Source: Bifidobacterium ruminantium DSM 6489 (lineage in GTDB: Bacteria > Actinomycetota > Actinomycetes > Actinomycetales > Bifidobacteriaceae). From it: a stretch of 64,000 nucleotides of DNA. A program made the position numbers and the translations under genes. Below the pieces are notes generated by a model. It ran no database searches. It was not told the origin of the DNA and saw only the letters and a list, made by a program, of their open reading frames with translations. Location: positions 1 to 64,000 of the forward strand of contig NZ_JDTK01000010.1 in NCBI RefSeq assembly GCF_000770925.1, given 5' to 3'. Numbering within the stretch: the stretch's first letter is position 1; each line of letters starts with the position of its first letter. This document shows, one piece after another, positions 47,402 to 57,400 of the stretch.

Positions 47402-47526
47402 TTGAAATATTCAATGAGCCTTGCGACCTCATTGTTGCAGTCATTTTCTTCATTGACAGTTGAAATCATACCGCTATGTTTTGAAATTTTCAATTCACTA
47501 TGCCGTCAGAGTGTTGAATATTTCAA
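47402..47526. promoter_or_regulatory. Divergent control region with three LacI operators
   Basis: Three 13-bp palindromes of the form TTGAAWWTTTCAA lie at 47402-47414, 47481-47493 and 47514-47526. The third is the exact reverse complement of the first. A leftward promoter (TTGAAA at 47488-47493, TATGAT at 47465-47470, spacing 17) overlaps the middle site. TATACT at 47548-47553 may be the -10 of the rightward regulator gene. Confidence 0.75.
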
Positions 47527-47594
47527 AACGTTTTATTTGAAAAAACGTATACTATCCATAGGTTTCAATGAAAACGGCGCTTCAAGGAGGATCA

Positions 47595-48626
47595 ATGCCA
47601 GCCAACAAAAAAGTAGGCATCTCGGATATCGCCAAACATGCGGGAGTGTCCATCGGCACCGTGTCGAACTATCTCAACTATCCGGAACGGGTGTCGGACA
47701 CCCTGAAGACCCGAATCAGCCGATCGATCGCCGAACTCGGCTATGTTCCCAAGCATGCCGGCACACAAATCCCCCGTTCCAGCACAACACCGGTTATCGG
47801 ATTCATCATGACCGACATCGAACATTCGCTGTTCACCTCGATCTTCGAAGGGGCGCAGGAGGTCTGCGAAGACCATGGCATGCAGGTAATCGGATTGAAC
47901 GCACTATCAGACAAACAGCGCCAAAGCGATATGATCCGTTTGCTGATCCAGATGAACGTGGCAGGCATTCTGCTCAGCACCGTGGAAGACTCCCCCGATG
48001 ACGTGGCCGCGGCACGCGCCGCGAACATTCCGATCATTCTGATCGACCACACCAATCCACGCGACGCCGACCCCGTATGCAGTGTGATGACCGACAACGT
48101 GCTGGTCGGTCAGATCGCGGCAGAGGAACTTATTCGCACCGGCTGCCGCAAACTCGCCTTCCTGGCGCACTCCTTCGACTACGAGTCGGTGCAAGATAGG
48201 CAGCTTGGCGTGCAAAAAGCGGTGATGCTGGCAGGGGGCGGCGTCTCCGTCGAGATCATCGACTCAGGAGGCCTTTACATAGAGGACGGATACGAATCAG
48301 GATCTCGCATAGCCAAACGGACGATCGACGAACGCCCGGATGGAATCATCAGTGCCACGGACACGCTCGGCATCGGATGCATCAACGCCATTCTCGCCGA
48401 AAGCGACATCCGCGTCCCCGACGACATCAGCGTAATCAGCTGCGAAAACGCCAAAACCGAGCCCGTAGGCATGCTGCCGCTGACCAGCGTGGAACCTTCG
48501 GCTGCGGATATCGGACGCAAGGCAATGACGCAGATGCTTGACCACATCGAAGACGAGGACGCGCACGTGCACGCCACCGCACTGATCAAACCCACTCTGG
48601 TACGCAGGCTTTCCACCAAGCACTAG
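47595..48626 (+). CDS. LacI-family regulator of the rhamnosidase operon
   Basis: Start ATG 47595, preceded by a perfect AGGAGG at four bases; nine more codons are open upstream. About 343 residues. The DNA-binding domain is ISDIAKHAGVSIGTVSNYLN. The ligand domain has TPVIGFIMTDIEHSLFTSIF, GCRKLAFLAHSF, DGIISATDTLGIGCINAILA and PDDISVISCENAKTEPVGML. It diverges from the transporter-rhamnosidase operon, with shared operators between them. The inducer is probably rhamnose or a rhamnoside. Confidence 0.93.
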   Translation: MPANKKVGISDIAKHAGVSIGTVSNYLNYPERVSDTLKTRISRSIAELGYVPKHAGTQIPRSSTTPVIGFIMTDIEHSLFTSIFEGAQEVCEDHGMQVIGLNALSDKQRQSDMIRLLIQMNVAGILLSTVEDSPDDVAAARAANIPIILIDHTNPRDADPVCSVMTDNVLVGQIAAEELIRTGCRKLAFLAHSFDYESVQDRQLGVQKAVMLAGGGVSVEIIDSGGLYIEDGYESGSRIAKRTIDERPDGIISATDTLGIGCINAILAESDIRVPDDISVISCENAKTEPVGMLPLTSVEPSAADIGRKAMTQMLDHIEDEDAHVHATALIKPTLVRRLSTKH

Positions 48627-48668
48627 CCGCCATATATCCATCCACGCGCAACCGTATCAGGCAAATGC

Positions 48669-48720
48669 AGTTAGGCCTGCGATCGCACGCCGGTTCATCG
48701 TGCAATCGCAGGCCTAACTA
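48669..48720. terminator. Bidirectional terminator
   Basis: A long stem AGTTAGGCCTGCGAT/ATCGCAGGCCTAACT lies between the ends of the LacI gene and the leftward GH3 fragment. Confidence 0.8.
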
Positions 48721-48751
48721 AACTCATCCAGACGTCCGCCCGCAGCAGCCC

Positions 48752-50095
48752 TTACTTGGCGAGCTTGGCGTATTCGTCAAGCATGAAGGCGGTGATTTTC
48801 TTGCCACCCTCGCTCATGAGCATAGGCATGGAGTTGATCGGCATGGACCTGAGGAACATGCGCATCATGTCGTTGTCCGGCAGCTTCGGCAGTTCGCCGC
48901 TCTCGCCGGCCGCATACACGGCGGCCACCACCTTGGACCCGACCGGATCGCAGGACCATTCGCCGAACGTGGACCATTCGGTCAGCGGTTCGGCCTTGCC
49001 GTCGCCATCAAGCGCAACCATGGCGGCGCCGGCGATGTCGCGGCTGGACGTGCCGACCTCGATGGCGTATTCACCGGCCTCCACACGCCAGTCATTGAAC
49101 TTCTCGGACCAGTAGGCGAAGGCGCGCTCGTCCAGATCGAAAGAGACCTCAGCCGATTCGCCGGCCTTGAGGAACACCTTCTTGAAGCCCTTGAGCTCAT
49201 GCTTCGGGCGGGCCACCGCGGCCTTGCCCGGCGCCACGTAGACCTGCACGGTCTCGGCGGCGTCCACATCGGAGGTGTTGGTGACGGTCGCAGTGACGCG
49301 GGCGGTGTTGGCTCCGGTCTTCTCCGCCTTGATGTCGGTAAGTTCGAAGGTGGCGTAGCTCAGGCCGTAGCCGAACGGATAATCGACCGCCTTGTTGTAG
49401 GTGTCGTAGTAGCGGTAGCCCACGAACACGCCTTCGCCGTAATCAACGTGGCCTTCCTCGCCCGGCCAGTTGACCATGCTCGGATCGTCGTTGATGTCCA
49501 TCGGAATGGTCTGTGCCAGCTTGCCGGAGGGGCTGACCTTGCCGAAGATCACGTCGGCGAGCGCCTGGCCCCCAGCCTGGCCGAGCAGCCAGGATTCAAG
49601 AATGCCCTTGGCATTGGCCGCCCATGGTGCCACGGAGACGACGGATCCGTTGGAAAGCACGACCACGATGTTCTTGTTCTCGGCCGCGACGGCTTCGAGC
49701 AGTTCGACCTGCTTGGCGGGAATATCGAGGGTTTCACGGTCGAAGCCTTCGGATTCGGCGGCTTCCGGAAGGCCAAGGAACATGAGTACCACGTCGGCGT
49801 TCTTGGCGGTTTCCACGGCTTCGGCTTCGAGCGTGCGATCGGCCGGTTCGAGGTCGAGGGTGAAGCCGGGGGCGAATGCGGCGTCGACGCCCCGCGCGGC
49901 GAGGGTGTCGAGGAAGCTGGTCATCTTGGTCGGGGTGATGTGGGACGAACCGCCGCCCTGGTAGCGCGGAGTGCGGGCGAATTCGCCGATGACTGCGATC
50001 TTGGCGCCTTTCGCAACCGGAAGGATCGCGTCATCGTTCTTGAGCAGCACCATGGATTCGACGGAGTCGATGCCGAGCAGGTGCTGCGTGTGGGT
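48752..50095 (-). pseudogene. GH3 beta-glucosidase, C-terminal fragment
   Basis: About 445 codons are recognisable. They begin in the middle of the family with THTQHLLGIDSVESMVLLKN, followed by the (alpha/beta)6 domain (AKIAVIGEFARTPRYQGGGS), VVLMFLGLPEAAESEGFDRE, and the fibronectin-III-like end (AGEYAIEVGTSSRDIAGAAM). The whole N-terminal TIM-barrel with the catalytic aspartate is missing. The frame runs on to 50275, but upstream of about 50095 the DNA is a different gene on the other strand. The fragment cannot be an active glycosidase. Confidence 0.8.
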
Positions 50096-50218
50096 TTCGC
50101 CATGATGGATGGCGTGCAGCTGCGCTGGCTGCGCAAGCCTGGCCAGGATCTCAACGCCATGTGGACCGAATGCGAAGACGTGCTTTTCCCCCTGCCGCAG
50201 TGGGAAGGCTTCCGTTAG
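50096..50218 (+). pseudogene. C-terminal fragment of a TetR-family regulator
   Basis: The plus strand reads MMDGVQLRWLRKPGQDLNAM and ends EDVLFPLPQWEGFR. This is clearly related to the end of the intact TetR protein at 57536-58171 (IMDGIQLWWLREPEVDL, then ENMLFPAPLWDSYR). No DNA-binding domain precedes it. It is joined head to head with the truncated GH3 gene. Confidence 0.75.
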
Positions 50219-50223
50219 CGCCC

Positions 50224-50405
50224 CCAGTGGCTGGAGGAATCGGGACACTAGGAACCCCTCTGAGGGAAAAATCATCCAGCGACTGGAAGAATCCGGACTC
50301 CAAGCGGTCTCACAACGGAATAAACCCCAGTCATTGGAGAAATACGGACGCCAGGAAACCCCTCAGAGGGAAAAACATCCAGCCACTGGAGGAATCGGGA
50401 CACAG
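50224..50405. repeat. 52-bp imperfect tandem repeat, about 3.6 units
   Basis: Units start at 50224, 50276, 50327 and 50379 (periods 52, 51, 52). Each begins CCAGNNNYTGG, a small inverted repeat, followed by A-rich GAATNCGGAC. Units 1 and 3 also share CCCCTCNGAGGGAAAAA. The region lies between the TetR fragment and the SDR remnant. Confidence 0.8.
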
Positions 50406-50419
50406 AGAGGAGAGTGATA

Positions 50420-51150
50420 TCACGCCGCGGCGCGCGACTTGTCCCGCAAATCGCCGAACACCGGCGTGGCCAGGCCGAAGCCGCCACACACCTCAAGAAT
50501 CTGACCTGTGGTGAACTGCGATTCGTCGGAAGCGAAATACAGCACCGCGTTCGCAATCTCTTCCGGTGTGGCCATGCGGCGGATCGGCGTGTGATGCAGG
50601 AAGAACTCACGGAACTCGTCGTTCAACGCATTCTGTACGACATCAGTGGCGGTCATACCCGGCAGCACCGCATTGCAACGAATGTTCTTACGCGCCTCAT
50701 GCACGGCGATAAGCTTGGTCAGATAGTTGATGGCAGCCTTGGGATCTGCGAAATATCCGGCACCGCACCGCCGATCGAAGAGATGTTGATAATACTGCCG
50801 GACTTGCGTTCCGCCATATATTTCAGCGCGACCTGCGAGGTGATGAACACGGACTTGAGGTTGATATCCACCGTATCGATGAACTCCTGCGGATCGGTGT
50901 GCTCGATGTCGAGACCCTTGGCGGGATTGGACGTGCCGAAATTACTGACAAGCACATCGATGCACCCTTCGTCGGCCACGACCTGCTCCACAGCGGATAC
51001 ATAGGTCTCGTCCTTGGAGGCGTCGTTGTATACGAACTTCACGGTTCCCGCTAGCCCGGCTGCAGCAAGCTCGTCGATCTTTCCCTGCGCACGTTCCGCA
51101 TTGCGCACCGCGAAATCACCTTGCCGCGAACCGCACCGCCGCATTACGGC
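50420..51150 (-). pseudogene. Short-chain dehydrogenase/reductase remnant
   Basis: Two frames make up one broken SDR. The first has NAERAQGKIDELAAAGLAGT, IDVLVSNFGTSNPAKG and SGSIINISSIGGAVPDIS. The second starts near KAAINYLTKLIAVHEARKNI and continues RCNAVLPGMTATDVV to the GFGLATP end. The N-terminal Rossmann part with TGxxxGIG is missing, and the frame breaks near 50735 at the active-site Y-x-x-x-K region. The neighbouring glycerate kinase gene starts where the N-terminus should be. It is not functional. Confidence 0.75.
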
Positions 51151-51197
51151 TATACGATTGGACTGGTCGGCATATCGGCAGTGACTGGAAGGACGCC

Positions 51198-52376
51198 ATG
51201 AGATACCTGTTGGCACCGGATTCGTTCAAGGAGGCCGCATCGGCGCATGCCGTGGCGGAGGCGATGCGTCGTGGGGTGCTGGCAGGCGACCCGGATGCCG
51301 AATGCCGCATCATGCCGCTGTCCGATGGCGGTGAAGGGCTGACCGCCGCGCTGGTCGAAGCCACTGGGGGCGAACTGCGGTCGGCGCATGTGCACGATGC
51401 TCTGGGGCGGCCGATCACTGCACAATACGGGTTTCTGGGCGACGATGGCTCCGCAAGATCTTGCAATGACGGGCCAAACACGCGCACTGCGGTAATCGAG
51501 CTGGCTGCGGCGAGCGGGATCGAGCGCATCTCCCCCGCCGACCGCGACCCGTTGACGGCATCCACATTCGGCACCGGCGAGCTGATTCGTGCAGCCGTCA
51601 ATGCCGGGGCGAATCGCATCGTACTCGGCTTGGGCGGCAGCGCCACCACGGATGGCGGCACCGGCCTGGCATGTGCGCTCGGCTACCGCTTTCTTGACGA
51701 CCATGATTGCGAACTGCCGTTCGGCGGCGGCGCACTGCACTGTCTCGCCCGTATCGACAGTACCGACATCCACCGCGAAATGCGCGATATTCCCATTGTT
51801 CTGGCCTGCGATGTCACGAATCCGTTGACCGGGCCGAATGGCGCGGCCGCGGTGTTCGCGCCGCAGAAAGGCGCGAACCCGCAACAGGTCGCATTGCTCG
51901 ACGCAGGTCTGCGCAGACTCGCCGATGCCATCAAAACCCTGAACGGCCGTGGAATCGCGCAACAGCCCGGCTCGGGCGCGGCAGGCGGTACCGGCGGCGG
52001 TATGTTCGGACTATTCAACGCGAGCATGCGACCCGGCATCGAACTGGTACTGGATCTTCTGCATGCGTGCGAGGCATGCGCATGGGCTGATATCGTCATC
52101 ACCGGCGAAGGCGCGATCGACGCTCAGACCCCTTACGGCAAGGTGCCAAGCGGCATCGCAAAAATGGCGAAATCACAAGGCAAACCGGTTATCGCCATCG
52201 GCGGTACGGTAACGCGTAATCCGCGGACCATGGCCGATTTGCGCAAGACCGGCATCGTCGCGACTTTCGGCATCACGCCCGGACCGGCCACCCTGCCGCA
52301 ACTGCTCGCCGACACGGAACGCAATATGGAAGGCACCTGCACCGCGATCGCCGGCCTGCTTCGCAATATGGCATAG
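51198..52376 (+). CDS. glxK: Glycerate 2-kinase
   Basis: 392 residues; GGAAGG lies five bases before ATG 51198. It opens MRYLLAPDSFKEAASAHAVA and has MPLSDGGEGLTAALVEATGG, LGLGGSATTDGGTGLACALG and a late VITGEGAIDAQTPYGKVP. These are the signatures of the GarK/GlxK glycerate kinase family. It phosphorylates D-glycerate to 2-phosphoglycerate, feeding lower glycolysis. It stands alone; the SDR remnant next to it may once have been a partner in the same pathway. Confidence 0.92.
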   Translation: MRYLLAPDSFKEAASAHAVAEAMRRGVLAGDPDAECRIMPLSDGGEGLTAALVEATGGELRSAHVHDALGRPITAQYGFLGDDGSARSCNDGPNTRTAVIELAAASGIERISPADRDPLTASTFGTGELIRAAVNAGANRIVLGLGGSATTDGGTGLACALGYRFLDDHDCELPFGGGALHCLARIDSTDIHREMRDIPIVLACDVTNPLTGPNGAAAVFAPQKGANPQQVALLDAGLRRLADAIKTLNGRGIAQQPGSGAAGGTGGGMFGLFNASMRPGIELVLDLLHACEACAWADIVITGEGAIDAQTPYGKVPSGIAKMAKSQGKPVIAIGGTVTRNPRTMADLRKTGIVATFGITPGPATLPQLLADTERNMEGTCTAIAGLLRNMA

Positions 52377-52407
52377 AGCACGGCATTCACCGAAGTCATG
52401 ACAATCG

Positions 52408-52447
52408 CGTCGTGATTCATCACATTACGATTCGACAAATCACGACG
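52408..52447. terminator. Hairpin between convergent genes
   Basis: GTCGTGATT (52409-52417) pairs with AATCACGAC (52438-52446). It lies between the kinase end and the end of the leftward PH-domain gene, so it may serve both. Confidence 0.5.
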
Positions 52448-52472
52448 TGCTACAGACCATGCATGACGGCTC

Positions 52473-52922
52473 TCACTGAAGCCCGGCGTAGCCTTCCGTA
52501 TCGAAATCGTCGAAGCCGCCGTCGAAGCCCGGCCCTTCCGGCCCGGGCCCGACCGGTCCTCCAATGAACTCGCGGGCCGTCATACCGTTCGCACTGCGAG
52601 AAGCATCCACGGCATCCTGCAGCACCTGGCGTACCTCGAAGCCGTGAACAATATTCTTCAGCACCACCACGCCGTTGCCGGACGATTGATCGCGCGTATC
52701 CAGAACCAGCGTGCTCATGCCGAACAGCCGCTGCAGGAACGTGCGCTCAACACTGATGTCGACAATGCGGAACAGTTTGACCAAATTGAATTTTTCGTTC
52801 AGCACGCCCGTCTTAACGCTCAATTCCTTATCAGTAAGCGTATACACAGTGAAGGTGAACGGCGTACGGCACCAATTGCGCTTACGCTGCTGCCACAGCA
52901 CATTGCCACTTGCAACTTTCAT
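52473..52922 (-). CDS. Bacterial PH-domain protein
   Basis: Start ATG 52922 (MKVASGNVLWQQRKRNWCRT), with AAAGGAG four bases upstream; ten codons are open before it. About 149 residues. The body is a single bPH_2-type domain (FTFTVYTLTDKELSVKTGVL, VKLFRIVDISVERTFLQRLF), a fold often at the membrane or in stress proteins. No membrane helix is seen. The C-terminal 40 residues are Gly/Pro/Asp-rich (GPVGPGPEGPGFDGGFDDFD) and likely disordered. The role is unknown. Confidence 0.75.
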   Translation of the reverse strand: MKVASGNVLWQQRKRNWCRTPFTFTVYTLTDKELSVKTGVLNEKFNLVKLFRIVDISVERTFLQRLFGMSTLVLDTRDQSSGNGVVVLKNIVHGFEVRQVLQDAVDASRSANGMTAREFIGGPVGPGPEGPGFDGGFDDFDTEGYAGLQ

Positions 52923-53011
52923 GGGGCTCCTTTGTCTCGCGACCGATATCATCGCAACAACTACAGTTCATGCCATGCTACCGATAGCACGCCCCCAACC
53001 GCCGCATCCGA

Positions 53012-54457
53012 CTATGCCGCGCGTTTGGAGAAGCGGAACATGAGCAGGGCGAGGACTTCGCCGGCCACGGCCATGCCGAGGAACACCCACATGCTGATGG
53101 AGAATCCGGCCACATAAGCCTGGGCCTGGCTCGTGCCGGAAGCTACATTCGCACCGGCGAACTCGGCGATCAGCGTGGACGCGACCGCGGTACCGACCGC
53201 ACCGGCAATCTGCTGGACGGTGTTCATCACCGCGGAGCCATCCGCGTTCATCGCGGCAGGCAGCTGGTTCAACGCATGGGTCTGATCGGGCACGAGCACA
53301 AAACCGGAGGCAGCCATGAACAGCGCATAGGCGATGGCAACCGACCATTCATGCGAACCGCCGAGCATCATCGCAACATCCATAATCGCCACGCCCACAA
53401 AACCGCAGGCAATGAACTTCGGCGGGAAATGCGTCTTCAACGCGCCGCCGATCAGCGGTGCGGAAACCGCGCCGACCACGGCGCCGGGCAGCAGGATCAG
53501 CGCCGCGATCATGCTGGTATGCCCCATCCCGCGCTGCAGCAGAATCGGCAGCAGGAAGTTCACGCCAAGCACCCCGCCGGACGACATCAGCAGAATCACC
53601 ATGCCGAGCGTAAAACCGGGGTGCACGAACGTACGTACCTCGACCAGCGGATGCGCCATCTTCAGCTGCACGGCGGCGAACACGGCCAGCACCACGATCG
53701 AACCAACCAGCACCACCCAGAATCGCCAATCGCCGTTCCACTGCGCGAAGAAGCTCACCGCCACGATGATGCCCGCCAAGCCGACGGCCACCAACACCAA
53801 CGACGGCACCGACAGATAGCCCTTCTCGCCGTGGCGAATGTCGGGAACGGTGTCGCAGCCGAGTACGAACGAGACGGCAAGGAACGGAATCATGGCGTAG
53901 AAAATCCAATGCCAGTTAAGGAATTCCATGACCAGCCCGCCGGACACGGGACCGATGGCCGGAGCCGCGCACGTGACGAGACTGACCAGGCCGAGCATCA
54001 TGCCGCGCTTATGGAACGGCGCCTTGTCAAGGATGATATTGGTGAGCAACGGCAACGAGACACCGGTTCCCAACGCCATGATGAGACGTGCGGCAAGCAG
54101 CATCGGAAAATTCACCGCGAGCGCACCGACCACCGTGCCGGCGGAGAACAATGCCACCGCGGTAACGAACAAGCTTTTCGTGGGGAATGTGCGCACCATG
54201 AACGGCGATGTCGGAATCGCCACGGAAAGCAACAGCAGGTAGCCGGTGGTGAGCCACTGCACCACGTCGGCGGAGATGGAGAATTCGCCCATCAACGCGG
54301 AATAGGCGATGTTGAGTGAGGTTTCCGACAGAATGCCGAGGAAGGTGAGTAGCGCGAGCGCCACCACCACGATGGTGAGTCTGCCCTCGCTCATGGTGCC
54401 GTCTGATTGGATCGCCTGCGATTCTTGGTTGCTTTGCCGTTTGCCTCGTATGCTCAC
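53012..54457 (-). CDS. MFS exporter, DHA2 (EmrB/QacA) type
   Basis: The start is taken as GTG 54457, with AAGGAG four bases upstream; the frame stays open to 54523, and ATG 54394 (MSEGRLTIVVVALALL) is an alternative. About 481 residues. ETSLNIAYSALMGEFSISAD corresponds to the conserved first-helix motif of this group, followed by VQWLTTGYLLLLSVAIPTSP and a motif C segment VTCAAPAIGPVSGG in helix 5. Twelve to fourteen membrane helices are expected. It is likely a proton-driven drug or metabolite exporter. No regulator is adjacent. Confidence 0.88.
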   Translation of the reverse strand: MSIRGKRQSNQESQAIQSDGTMSEGRLTIVVVALALLTFLGILSETSLNIAYSALMGEFSISADVVQWLTTGYLLLLSVAIPTSPFMVRTFPTKSLFVTAVALFSAGTVVGALAVNFPMLLAARLIMALGTGVSLPLLTNIILDKAPFHKRGMMLGLVSLVTCAAPAIGPVSGGLVMEFLNWHWIFYAMIPFLAVSFVLGCDTVPDIRHGEKGYLSVPSLVLVAVGLAGIIVAVSFFAQWNGDWRFWVVLVGSIVVLAVFAAVQLKMAHPLVEVRTFVHPGFTLGMVILLMSSGGVLGVNFLLPILLQRGMGHTSMIAALILLPGAVVGAVSAPLIGGALKTHFPPKFIACGFVGVAIMDVAMMLGGSHEWSVAIAYALFMAASGFVLVPDQTHALNQLPAAMNADGSAVMNTVQQIAGAVGTAVASTLIAEFAGANVASGTSQAQAYVAGFSISMWVFLGMAVAGEVLALLMFRFSKRAA

Positions 54458-54735
54458 AATGCTCCTTACCTGTCTTGTTTGCGCCATCCGCCAATGTATG
54501 GCTTTGGATTGTTTGCCCCGCATATATCTAAGGAAGAAAAGTTACGTGAAATTACACTCGCGTATCAGTTCATGCTTCCGACGCCACCCTTCGGTTTCAG
54601 CTGGTTTTTACGAGAGAGCCGTTTGTCTGAGCGAATGCCCACTGCTCGCCGCACCACACGTGTCGACACATGCGGTACGCAGTGAGATTCTGCTTTGGGA
54701 AGGCTTCTGACGTTGAATATATAGCCAAGCGGGCT

Positions 54736-54868
54736 TTCCGTAGGTGGTTTTGACATTCCGTAGGTGGCTGCTCATGGTATTGGCACTGAAGAATGGCCTG
54801 TTGTAAGCCGTTTGTTTTAACGGGTTCGAAGGCCAACCACCTACGGAAGCGAAGAACCCCCTACGGAA
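54736..54868. repeat. TTCCGTAGGTGGTT inverted-repeat element, copy 2
   Basis: 14-mers lie at 54736 and 54756 in direct sense and at 54835 and 54855 inverted. Layout, period and length are as in the copy at 36786. The rest of the 611-base gap between the MFS gene and the GH3 gene (54458-55068) shows no gene. Confidence 0.85.
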
Positions 54869-55017
54869 AGCCCTCATCGGAAAATTTGAGGCGGCGTTCG
54901 ACGAAACAGCATGAACCAGTCACCGACCACACGACCGGCACTGGCCTACGCGCAGCCATACGCAACCACGTGCAACCACCGCGCTCGGCTTGCGAAACTC
55001 TACGCCATACTCTAAAC

Positions 55018-55029
55018 TACCAATTGGTA
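55018..55029. promoter_or_regulatory. Possible operator upstream of the GH3 gene
   Basis: TACCAATTGGTA is a perfect 12-bp palindrome 39 bases before the GH3 start. It may be the site of the TetR regulator encoded on the other side of the gene. Confidence 0.35.
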
Positions 55030-55068
55030 ATTAAAGGACAGCGCTTCAACGAAGAAAGTGAGCAATCC

Positions 55069-57400
55069 ATGACCAACACCACCACCGATCTGCCCTACAA
55101 GAACCCCGACCTGCCCACCCAGGAACGCATCGCCGATCTGCTCGGGCGCATGACCCTCGAAGAAGGTCGGCCAGATGATGCAGCTTGACGCGCGCAGCGG
55201 CGACTTGGACGACCTGATCGTCAACAAGCACGTCGGCTCGATCCTGCACACCTCCCCCGCGGACCTGCCCCGCGCGGTCGAAACCGTGAACACGAAGACC
55301 CGTCTCGGCATTCCGCTGATCATCGGCGACGACTGCATCCACGGCTATTCCTTCTGGCCCGGCTCCACCATCTTCCCCTCCCAGCTGGGCATGGCCGTGA
55401 GCTTCGACCCGGCCAAGGTCCAGGCCGCGGGCCGCGCCACCGCCGAGGAGGTCTCCGCCACCGGCGCGCATTGGACGTTCTCCCCCGTGCTGTGCATCGC
55501 CCGCGACACCCGTTGGGGCCGTGTGGACGAGACGTTCGGCGAGGATCCGTATCTTATCGGCGAGATGGCCTCCGCCATCGTCAAGGGCTATCAGGGCGGC
55601 GCCAAAGCTGGCGAGCCGCTCGCCAAGGATGCGATTCTGGCCTGCGCCAAGCATTTCGCCGGCTATTCCGAAACCCAGGGCGGACGCGATGCTTCCGAAG
55701 CCGACCTGAGCCATCGCAAGCTGGAATCCTGGTTCCTGCCGCCGTTCGAACGCGTGGCGAAGGAAGGCTGCGGCACCTTCATGCTCGATTACGAATCCAT
55801 CGACGGCGTACCGGTCACGTTCAACAAGTGGCTACTGTCCGACAAGCTGCGCGGCGACTGGAACTACCAGGGCACGCTGATCACCGACTGGGACAACGTC
55901 GGCCGTTCCGTGTGGGAGCAGAAGGTCAAGGCCGATTACGTGCAGGCCGCCGCGGACGCGGTCAAGGCCGGCAACGATCTGATCATGACCACGCCGAAGT
56001 TCTACGAAGGCGCCATCGAGGCCGTGAAGACCGGCCTGCTGGATGAATCGCTGATCGATGAGGCCGTGTCCCGCATTCTCGCACTCAAGTTCCGTCTGGG
56101 ATTGTTCGAAGATCCACGCCTGCCCGACGAGCAGCGCATCAAAACGGTCATCGGCTCCAAGACCCATCAGGAGCTCAACCTGCAGATCGCCCGCGAATCC
56201 GTGGCGTTGCTCAAGAACAATGGCGCACTGCCGTTCGCCGCAACCGCAGGCAAGCGCATCGCCGTCGTGGGCCCGCTGGCCGACGACGCCCAGGAACAGC
56301 TGGGCGATTGGGCCGGCAATTCCGGCCAGGTCAATTGGATGCCGGAAGGCCAGCCGCGCGGCATGATTACCACCATCCTTGACGGATTCAAGCAGCTTGC
56401 GCCCGAAGGATGCGAGGTCGTGTATTCGCGCGGCACGAACATCATCGACCTGGTGGACGATCCGGAAGGCGAGTTCTATCCGGACGGCCAGCCTCGCCCG
56501 AAGCTCGCCGTCTCCGCCAAATTCGACCAGCAGCTACTGGATGAGGCGGTGGACAACGCGCGTCATTCCGATCTTGTCGTCGCCGTCGTGGGCGATGTGG
56601 TGCAGCTGGTCGGCGAGACCTGCTCCACCGCCACGCTGGAACTGCTCGGAGGGCAGAACGCCATGCTCGAGGCGCTTGCCAACGTGGCCCGCGAGACCGG
56701 CAAGCCGCTGGTCGTGGTGCTGATGAGCTCCAAGCCGCAGGTGATGCCGGCATGCGTGATCGGCACCAATGGCGTGATCGTGGACGAATCCGCGGCCGAT
56801 GGCGTCAGCGCGTTCATGTGGGCACCGAATCCGGGCATGAAGGGCGGCCAAGCCATCGCGGAGATCATCCTCGGCAAGACCGAGCCGAGCGGCAGGCTTC
56901 CGATCACCTTCCCGCGCCATGCCGGACAGCTGCCTGTCTACTACAACCAGATCCGTGGCCAGCATGGCAACTGGTACGCCGATCTCACGCAGGATCCGGC
57001 ATTCGCGTTCGGCGAGGGTCTGGGCTACACGACCTTCGCATATGGCGAGCCGACCATCACCAACGCCCCCACCTCCGGCACGTTCACCACCGACGACACC
57101 GTGCACGCCGAAATCACCCTCACCAACACCGGCGAGCGCAAGGGCACCGAAGTCGTGCAGGCCTACATCGGCGACATCGTGACCTCGTACAGTTGGACGG
57201 ACCGCGAACTCAAGGCGTTCCAGCGCGTGGAGCTCGAACCGGGCGAAACCAAGACCGTCGGGTTCGATATTCCGGTCGCGGATTGCACCATCGTCGACCC
57301 GGACGCCAACCGCATCGTGGAGCCGGGCGAGTTCGAGGTGCTGATCGGCCATTCGAGCCGTCGCAAGGATCTCAAGCGGACCACGTTCACCGTGGCGTGA
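55069..57400 (+). CDS. GH3 beta-glucosidase (frameshift near the start)
   Basis: From ATG 55069 the protein begins MTNTTTDLPYKNPDLPTQER and reaches RMTLEEGRPDD, where it ends at 55188. One frame over, VGQMMQLDARSGD continues for 741 residues to the end. The family normally reads MTLEEKVGQM here, so about one base too many or two too few near 55160-55166 explains the break. Translation from ATG 55175 or 55178 would lose the first barrel strand region. The rest is intact: DDCIHGYSFWPGSTIF, KHFAGYSETQGGRDASE, the nucleophile region TLITDWDNVGRSV, the (alpha/beta)6 domain and the C-terminal FnIII-like domain. No signal peptide; it hydrolyses beta-glucosides in the cell. Confidence 0.85.
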
